From CAZWLY01 sp964634465 (GTDB lineage: Bacteria > Desulfobacterota > Desulfarculia > G963662305): a DNA stretch of 64,000 nt. The stretch covers positions 372,001 through 436,000 of the forward strand of contig CAZWLY010000001.1 of assembly GCA_964634465.1 (NCBI GenBank). The letters are read 5' to 3'. A program made the position numbers and the translations under genes. Shown one piece after another: positions 59,101 through 64,000 of the stretch; positions within the stretch are counted from its first letter, which is position 1, and each line of letters starts with the position of its first letter. The notes below the pieces were generated by a model that did not search any database, was not told the DNA's origin, and saw nothing but the letters and a program-made list of their open reading frames with translations.

Positions 59101-61356
59101 ATGTCTGAGCACGAGGTTCCCGAAGCCGCCAACAAGGAAGTTCTCGACGAGATAGTACGGAAAGACGCCAGGGCCGGCCGTCACCTGACCGGCTTCTGGT
59201 CGGTGTTCGCTTCCGCCCTCGGCGTCTTCATGGTGTTGTTCTATTTCTACAATGCCGGTTTCAGCCCGGTGGCCGCCCAGTATCACCGGGGCATCTATGT
59301 TCTCATCACCTATATTTTGGTCTTTATTTCCTATCCGCTTCGTGACAAGGGAGCCACGAATCGCCCCACCCTAATGGACATCGGCCTGGCCCTGATCGCG
59401 GCCCTGGCCGTCGGCTACTGGATGATCGAGTTCGAGAACCTCAACTACCGCATGGGCGCGGAGAACGCCTACGACACCGCGGCCAGCGTCATCGGCGTCA
59501 TCATCTCCCTGGAGGTCGCCCGCCGGGTGCTGGGCTGGTCGATGACCATCGTCGGCCTGGCCTTTCTGGCCTACGCCTTCTGGGGCGACTACCTCGACTA
59601 CATTCCCGTCATCAATGTCTTCGCCCACGACGGCTTCACCTTCAAGCGGGCCTTGAATCACATCTATCTCAAGCAGGAGGGCGTGTTCGGCATCATGGCC
59701 GACGTCCTGGTGACCTACGTCATCCTGTTCATCTTCTTCGGCGCGTTTCTCAAGGCCTCGGGCTGCTCGCGCTTCTTCCTCGACCTGCCCATGGCTCTGG
59801 CCGGTCGGACCGTCGGCGGTCCGGCCAAGGTGGCGGTCATCGCCTCGGGTTTCTTCGGTTCGGTTTCGGGCTCGGCCATCGCCAACACCGTCTCCACCGG
59901 CGCCTTCACCATCCCCCTGATGAAGAAGGCCGGCTTCCGCCCCCACGTGGCCGGGGCGATCGAGCCCGCGGCCTCCATCGGCGGGATGTTCATGCCGCCG
60001 ATCATGGGCGCGGGCGGCTTCTTGATGGCCGAGATGACCGAGATCCCCTACGTCCAGATCATGAAGTGGGCCGTCTTCCCGGCGGTGATCTACTTCCTGT
60101 CGGTCTTCGTGATGATCCACTTCGAGGCCAAGCGCTACGGCCTGGTCGGCATCCGCGAGGAGAACGCGCCGAGCGCCTGGCAGATCCTGAAATCCCAGTG
60201 GCTCTACTCCCTGCCGCTGGTGATCATCGTCATTTTGATGCTGGCCGCCTACTCGCCCGGTTACGCCGCCTTCTGCGCCACCGTCTCCTGCGTGGTCGTC
60301 GGCCGGTTGATGCCCAACCGGAAGTTCTCGGTGACTCAGGTCCTGAAGCGGGCCCTGACCTACTGTCTGGCCCCGGTGGTGGTGGTCACGGCGGTCTTCA
60401 AGCTTTTGGATTACAACTGGTTGGATTCGATCAACCTCGGCCTCATCGCCGGGTTCATGGTCAACCCCTACTCGCCCAACGGCCGGATGGACTACCGGGC
60501 CATCCTGGAGGCGATTCTGGAGGGGGCGCGTAACACGCTGATCATCGGGGCCACGGTGGGCGTCATCGGCATCATCGTCGGCACCATTGCGCTCACCGGC
60601 ATCGGCCTCAAGTTCTCGGACATCATCATCAGCCTCTCGGGCGGGGTGTTGCCCCTGGCGATCATCTTGATCGGTCTGGCCTCGCTGGTTCTGGGCATGG
60701 GCGTGCCGGTCACGGCGGCCTACCTGATCACCGCCGTGTTGGCCGTGGGCGCGGTCTCGAACATGATCTCCCAGACCATGTTCGGCATCAGCTTCCAGGA
60801 CATGCAGATCAACCGGGAGCTGCTCCAGCACGTCTCCTGGGTGCTGATCGCCTCGCACATGATCGTCTACTGGTTCAGCCAGGACAGTAACATCACGCCG
60901 CCGGTGTGCGTGGCCGCCTACGCCGGCGCGGCCATCGCCGGCTCCGACCCGTGGAAGACGGGCTGGACCTCCTTCAAGTTCGCCAAGATGCTCTACGTCG
61001 GCCCGTTCCTGTTCGCCTTTTCGCCGGGTTTCTTGATGGACGGTTCGTGGCACTCGATCCTGCTGACCTGGCTGACCATAATCCTGGGCACCATCGCCTT
61101 CGGCAGCCTGACCATGGGCTACCTCCTCTGCCCGACAAACATCATCGAGTGGCTCATCTTCGCCGTGGCCACGGCGATCCTGTTCTTCCCCAAGCTGCTG
61201 ACGATGTGGGTCCCGATGCCCGATATTCTGGCCGACGTGATCGGCATCGGGCTGTGGGCCGTGGTTTGGTTGATGCAAAAGGTTCGGATCAAGCGGGATC
61301 CGACCCTGACCCTGCCCATCCAAGAGCGACAGGCGATGGCCAAGGCGTCGAGCTGA
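59101..61356 (+). CDS. TRAP transporter fused permease, 4TM/12TM type (system 2)
   Basis: A 751-residue fused TRAP permease. The N-terminal DctQ-like TM helices (FWSVFASALGVFMVLFYFYN, GIYVLITYILVFISYPL) precede the DctM-like part with GSVSGSAIANTVSTGAFTIP, LMKKAGFRPHVAGAIE, GGMFMPPIMGAGGFLMAEM and SNITPPVCVAAYAGAAIAGSD. It imports the ligand of the TAXI protein using an ion gradient. A cytoplasmic KRDPTLTLPIQERQAMAKASS tail ends it. No DUF1850 gene follows, unlike system 1, but a universal stress protein gene lies just beyond on the opposite strand. Confidence 0.93.
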   Translation: MSEHEVPEAANKEVLDEIVRKDARAGRHLTGFWSVFASALGVFMVLFYFYNAGFSPVAAQYHRGIYVLITYILVFISYPLRDKGATNRPTLMDIGLALIAALAVGYWMIEFENLNYRMGAENAYDTAASVIGVIISLEVARRVLGWSMTIVGLAFLAYAFWGDYLDYIPVINVFAHDGFTFKRALNHIYLKQEGVFGIMADVLVTYVILFIFFGAFLKASGCSRFFLDLPMALAGRTVGGPAKVAVIASGFFGSVSGSAIANTVSTGAFTIPLMKKAGFRPHVAGAIEPAASIGGMFMPPIMGAGGFLMAEMTEIPYVQIMKWAVFPAVIYFLSVFVMIHFEAKRYGLVGIREENAPSAWQILKSQWLYSLPLVIIVILMLAAYSPGYAAFCATVSCVVVGRLMPNRKFSVTQVLKRALTYCLAPVVVVTAVFKLLDYNWLDSINLGLIAGFMVNPYSPNGRMDYRAILEAILEGARNTLIIGATVGVIGIIVGTIALTGIGLKFSDIIISLSGGVLPLAIILIGLASLVLGMGVPVTAAYLITAVLAVGAVSNMISQTMFGISFQDMQINRELLQHVSWVLIASHMIVYWFSQDSNITPPVCVAAYAGAAIAGSDPWKTGWTSFKFAKMLYVGPFLFAFSPGFLMDGSWHSILLTWLTIILGTIAFGSLTMGYLLCPTNIIEWLIFAVATAILFFPKLLTMWVPMPDILADVIGIGLWAVVWLMQKVRIKRDPTLTLPIQERQAMAKASS

Positions 61357-61440
61357 CCCCCACGGGGGGCTTATTCCCACGGGGGGTTATTCCCACAGGG
61401 GGTATTCCCGCGCGGGCCTGTCTCCCCACGGGAGCTGTCT
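61356..61440 (+). repeat. degenerate tandem array of short GC-hairpin units
   Basis: Five adjacent units of about 16-18 bp, each of the form (A)TTCCCAC-GGGGGG-TT: ACCCCCACGGGGGGCTT, ATTCCCACGGGGGGTT, ATTCCCACAGGGGGT, then more diverged ATTCCCGCGCGGG and CTCCCCACGGGAG units. Each is a small dyad by itself. It begins at the last base of the permease stop codon and runs into repeat copy 3. Confidence 0.65.
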
Positions 61441-61448
61441 TCAACGGA

Positions 61449-61484
61449 GGGCGTTCCCCGCAGCTTGGCGGGGTTGGGTTCATC
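61449..61484 (-). repeat. dispersed hairpin repeat, copy 3 (truncated)
   Basis: The minus strand reads GATGAACCCAACCCCGCC, then AAGCTGCGGGGAACGCC, which resembles the first arm and the last arm of copies 1 and 2 with the middle deleted. It keeps one clear stem, CCCCGC-CAAGCT-GCGGGG. Confidence 0.5.
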
Positions 61485-61510
61485 TTCTGAGAGTCGAGGC
61501 TTGAAACGGC

Positions 61511-61536
61511 GGGGCCGCCTTTGGGCGGCCCCTTTT
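61511..61536 (+). terminator. Rho-independent terminator of TRAP system 2
   Basis: GGGGCCGCC-TTTG-GGCGGCCCC followed by TTTT; a perfect 9-bp stem 155 bases after the permease stop. Confidence 0.9.
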
Positions 61537-61544
61537 ATTAAACC

Positions 61545-61587
61545 ATAAAACCGACGGCCGCTGCTTGGCCTCTGCCTCGGCCGTCGG
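61545..61587 (-). terminator. Rho-independent terminator of the second universal stress protein gene
   Basis: On the minus strand CCGACGGCCG (61587-61578), a 17-base loop, CGGCCGTCGG (61560-61551), then TTTTAT. It stands back to back with the plus-strand terminator at 61511-61536. Confidence 0.85.
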
Positions 61588-61617
61588 TTCAGGGTGTTGT
61601 CGGGAAAAACTCGGCCG

Positions 61618-62061
61618 TCAGACCACGCAGACGATGCTCGCTCCCTTGAGCTCTTTGGCCAGGGAACTCGCCGTCTTGTTCATCCCGCCCAGGACGATGG
61701 TGCCGAAACCACGCTCCCGGCAAAGGGTGATGAGGTCCTTGGCCAGACTCTGCTTTCGGGGCTCGTAGATCACCTCGACCTTGTCCGGATCGAAGCCCAT
61801 CTTGATCAAGTGCTGGCGGGTGTTGTTGATGAAGCCGCGGCCCTGCTCGCGATTGGTCTCCAGGCTGGCCAGCCGGCTGTGGACCTCCTTGTAGAAAGGC
61901 GAACGCTCCTGGGGGATGTCGTGCTCCGGCACCTTCTCGTGGAGGCCGACCAGGGCGACCTCCATCTCCGGGCAATGGGCGAACACCTGGCCCACGTACT
62001 CGACCGCTCTCAGGGCGTGCTCGGAATTGTCAAAGGCGATGAGAATCTTCTTCCATAGCAT
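61618..62061 (-). CDS. universal stress protein (UspA family)
   Basis: A 147-residue UspA-fold protein: KKILIAFDNSEHALRAVEYVG at the start and, at the end, FGTIVLGGMNKTASSLAKELKGASIVCVV, where the ATP-loop glycines are only partly kept (GG-x-NKTASS). It may therefore not bind ATP normally. AAGGAGTGCAAG precedes the ATG. It is downstream of and convergent with TRAP system 2, and divergently related to the system 1 stress protein. Confidence 0.85.
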   Translation of the reverse strand: MLWKKILIAFDNSEHALRAVEYVGQVFAHCPEMEVALVGLHEKVPEHDIPQERSPFYKEVHSRLASLETNREQGRGFINNTRQHLIKMGFDPDKVEVIYEPRKQSLAKDLITLCRERGFGTIVLGGMNKTASSLAKELKGASIVCVV

Positions 62062-62093
62062 CTTGCACTCCTTGTCAATCTACTCGGCGCCTA

Positions 62094-62537
62094 TCAGGAA
62101 TTTTCGCTCGAGTGGACCACGCGTCCGATGCGCGGTCGGTAGCTGGATTTGTCTCCCAACCGCTTGCCCCATCTAAGAGCGGCCAGAAACGCCGCCGAGC
62201 CGAACACCAGCGCGCCTACGACCGCGCCGCTGGTGGAAGTGTAGCCGAGGTTGGGTCCCATCTCCTTGCCCAGCACGGTCCCCAGTACGAGGGCCAGCAC
62301 CGGGATCATGTAGATTACGAAGGTGGCGGTGACAAACTGTTTGCTTTCCAGAACGATCTCGACGTGTTGGCCGGGACTGACGCCCAACGGATCCTCCACG
62401 TCGACCAGGTTTTCCTGGCTGCCGCCCAGCGCTTCGCACATGCCCTTGGCCCCGCAGTGGGCGCAGGCCTCGGAGCGGGTGGTACGGACCTTGGCCACGC
62501 CCTGGGCGGCGCTTTCCACGATTCCAATCTCTTTCAT
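62094..62537 (-). CDS. RseC/MucC-like SoxR-reducing family protein
   Basis: A 147-residue membrane protein. The N-terminal cytosolic part has the RseC cysteine motif CAHCGAKGMC (about residues 24-33) in an EIGIVESAAQGVAKVRTTRSEACAHCG context, then PLGVSPGQHVEIVLE; two TM helices follow (TATFVIYMIPVLALVLGTVLG and GAVVGALVFGSAAFLAALRWG). Homologues act with Rnf/Rsx electron-transfer complexes or with RpoE control. The start may alternatively be ATG 62543 or 62579. Confidence 0.85.
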   Translation of the reverse strand: MKEIGIVESAAQGVAKVRTTRSEACAHCGAKGMCEALGGSQENLVDVEDPLGVSPGQHVEIVLESKQFVTATFVIYMIPVLALVLGTVLGKEMGPNLGYTSTSGAVVGALVFGSAAFLAALRWGKRLGDKSSYRPRIGRVVHSSENS

Positions 62538-62589
62538 CGGCATACTCAAAATATACCATGGGGGTCGAAGAGGCGGCAACTTTTGGCCG

Positions 62590-63714
62590 CTATTCTTCGG
62601 CCTCCCCGGCCGCCTCCTGGGACTCTGCCCGGCGGCGCAAATAGGGCAGGGAGAGGTCCAGGATGGACTTGACCACGATGGCCACCGGCAGAGCCAGCAG
62701 CACCCCCCAGAAGCCCCACAGGTGGCCGCAGATCAGAAGCGCGAAGACGATGGCCGTCGGGTGGATGCGGATCATGTTGCCCAGCAGCAGCGGGGCCAGA
62801 AGGTTGCCGTCGATGAGCTGGATGACGGCGAAGGCGATGACCACCTTCCAGAAACCGGCGCTGAAGCCGAACTGGAACAGGGCGACCAGGACGATGGGGA
62901 TGGTCGCCGCGGCCACGCCGATGTAGGGGATGACGACCGACACTCCGGCGATGAGGCCCATCAGGACCGCGAAGTGGAACTTCAGGATCAAGAAGGCCAC
63001 GATGGTCACCACCGACACGGCCGCCATCTCCCAGAACTTGCCCCTGAAAAAGCGGCTCATCTGGAGGTCGATGTCGGTCAGAATGTCGGTGAACAGCTTG
63101 CGCTGGGCCGGCACGAACTGGCTCAGCCACCCGACGATGATCTGTTTGTCCTTGAGAAACAGCAACACCAGGAAGGGAACCAGGATCAGGTAGAGGAACA
63201 GGTTGAACAGGCTGGGCAGGAAGGTCAGGGTCTGGCTGACCAGCTTCCGGGCCAGTTCTTCGATCTCCAGCGTCAGGCGGGGGATCAGGTTCTCGATGTA
63301 GGTCGGGTCCAGATCGGTGGCGTAGCGGGTGTGAAGCTCCAGGATGAGCTTCTGGGTGGCCTGGGCGATGGAGGGCAGGGCGGCCACCAGGGCGGTGAGC
63401 TGATCGATCACCATCGGGATGAGCCACACCACCAGCCCGATGCCGGTGGCGAAGAACAGGGTGAAGACGATCAGCACCGCCGCCCACCGGGGCAGGCGTC
63501 GGTCGGTCAGCCGCCTGACCATGCCCTCGAGCATGTAGGCCAGGACCACGGCCACGAAGAAGGGCGTCAAAGCGCCGCCCAGATAGAGGATCAGGGCCAT
63601 CAAGATCAGGCCGATGATCCACAGCACGGCCACCTGGGGGTCGAGCAGGCTGTCGATCAACCGTCTGATCGGCCCCGGCGTCTGGGAATGACTGGCGCCG
63701 TTGTCTGGATTCAT
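62590..63714 (-). CDS. AI-2E family transporter (permease)
   Basis: A 374-residue permease of the AI-2E/PerM family with about eight TM helices. VLWIIGLILMALILYLGGA and FFVAVVLAYMLEGMVRRLTDRRLPR begin it; the conserved C-terminal core is GVSVVIPYIGVAAATIPIVLVALFQFG, LIDGNLLAPLLLGNMIRIHP and LPVAIVVKSILDL. A long periplasmic stretch lies between. Members export small molecules or exchange Na+/H+; the substrate is unknown. AAGGATG before ATG 63714 sets the start. Confidence 0.88.
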   Translation of the reverse strand: MNPDNGASHSQTPGPIRRLIDSLLDPQVAVLWIIGLILMALILYLGGALTPFFVAVVLAYMLEGMVRRLTDRRLPRWAAVLIVFTLFFATGIGLVVWLIPMVIDQLTALVAALPSIAQATQKLILELHTRYATDLDPTYIENLIPRLTLEIEELARKLVSQTLTFLPSLFNLFLYLILVPFLVLLFLKDKQIIVGWLSQFVPAQRKLFTDILTDIDLQMSRFFRGKFWEMAAVSVVTIVAFLILKFHFAVLMGLIAGVSVVIPYIGVAAATIPIVLVALFQFGFSAGFWKVVIAFAVIQLIDGNLLAPLLLGNMIRIHPTAIVFALLICGHLWGFWGVLLALPVAIVVKSILDLSLPYLRRRAESQEAAGEAEE

Positions 63715-63850
63715 ACCATCATCCTTTCGCGGGCCGGCTTCGGCCCGGATCTTCAATCGAGGTCGTAAACTCGCTTTTGCCACGGCGCGTTACGCCGGCG
63801 CTTTCCCGCGCCCGCGTCGATTACTCGTAGCCACATGAAAACCTCCGGCC

Positions 63851-64000
63851 TCAGCTCCCCCACGCCGCCTGGATCATGGCTACGGCCGTTATTGCCGCCG
63901 TTTCGGTTCTGAGCACGGCCGGCGACAGGCTGGCCGGCTCGAAACCGCCCATCAACGCCGTCCGGACCTCGCCGTCCGAGAAACCACCTTCCGGCCCGAC
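63851..64000 (-). CDS. rsmE: 16S rRNA (uridine1498-N3)-methyltransferase, C-terminal fragment
   Basis: The last 49 residues of an RsmE protein: VGPEGGFSDGEVRTAL (SAM-binding GPEGG of the SPOUT knot), FEPASLSPAVLRTETAAITA. It methylates U1498 of 16S rRNA. The 5' part is outside the window. Confidence 0.92.
   Translation of the reverse strand, partial: VGPEGGFSDGEVRTALMGGFEPASLSPAVLRTETAAITAVAMIQAAWGS

Noticed and set aside
61356..61440. CRISPR array
   Set aside because: Units are only 16-18 bp with no unique spacers and no cas genes nearby.

Overview
The window is 64 kb of dense, GC-rich (roughly two-thirds G+C by eye) bacterial chromosome. Genes are tightly packed with frequent overlapping stop/start codons and many GTG/TTG starts. 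The gene content suggests an anaerobic Deltaproteobacterium (Desulfobacterota): a 2-oxoacid:ferredoxin oxidoreductase, TAXI-type TRAP transporters, a beta-keto acid cleavage enzyme, a split Mrp/Mbh-type antiporter operon, PAS-rich hybrid kinases and an anaerobe-style NifU/NifS pair. This placement is inference. No rRNA, tRNA, insertion sequence, phage gene or CRISPR array was seen.

Layout. 1-2.3 kb: 5' part of korA, a DUF374 acyltransferase and a GNAT. 2.3-9.7 kb: two paralogous hybrid histidine kinases flanking a periplasmic ABC-type binding protein. 10.1-18.3 kb: an SH3/coiled-coil membrane protein, then a minus-strand operon of alanine racemase, class IV aminotransferase and a complete BMP-family ABC importer. 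18.5-23.9 kb: BKACE enzyme, TAXI TRAP system 1, DUF1850, universal stress protein. 24-33.2 kb: DUF116 and cyclic-nucleotide-binding proteins, then a ten-gene Mrp/Mbh antiporter operon with three large antiporter subunits and two small membrane proteins, one only 40 codons. 33.4-38.4 kb: cytidylate-kinase-like protein, UbiA prenyltransferase, a nucleotide cyclase with two further sensor domains, and a lone trpD behind a complete trp attenuator. 38.5-43.2 kb: NifS-like and NifU-like pair and a CoA-transferase operon whose A subunit contains an in-frame UGA. 43.4-50.2 kb: chemoreceptor, NAD kinase, Dtd and a run of poorly known genes including a tandem ribbon-helix-helix-like protein. 50.3-54 kb: Ski2-like helicase and PhzF protein. 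54.3-61.4 kb: NarL-type two-component pair, TIGR04076 protein and TRAP system 2. 61.6-64 kb: universal stress protein, RseC-like protein, AI-2E-family permease and the 3' end of rsmE.

How it fits together. The region combines organic-acid uptake (two TAXI TRAP systems, one BMP ABC system), CoA-level metabolism (BKACE, CoA-transferase, Kor), ion-gradient energetics (Mrp) and much sensing (three histidine kinases, a chemoreceptor, a cyclase and a cNMP-binding protein). The most notable observations are: (1) a CoA-transferase A subunit with an in-frame UGA followed by a hairpin of the spacing expected for a bacterial SECIS, a candidate new selenoprotein; (2) a cysteine-desulfurase-like protein that has lost its PLP lysine; (3) a textbook trp attenuator on a monocistronic trpD; (4) a dispersed multi-hairpin repeat family; (5) strong hairpins beside all three binding-protein genes of the transporters.
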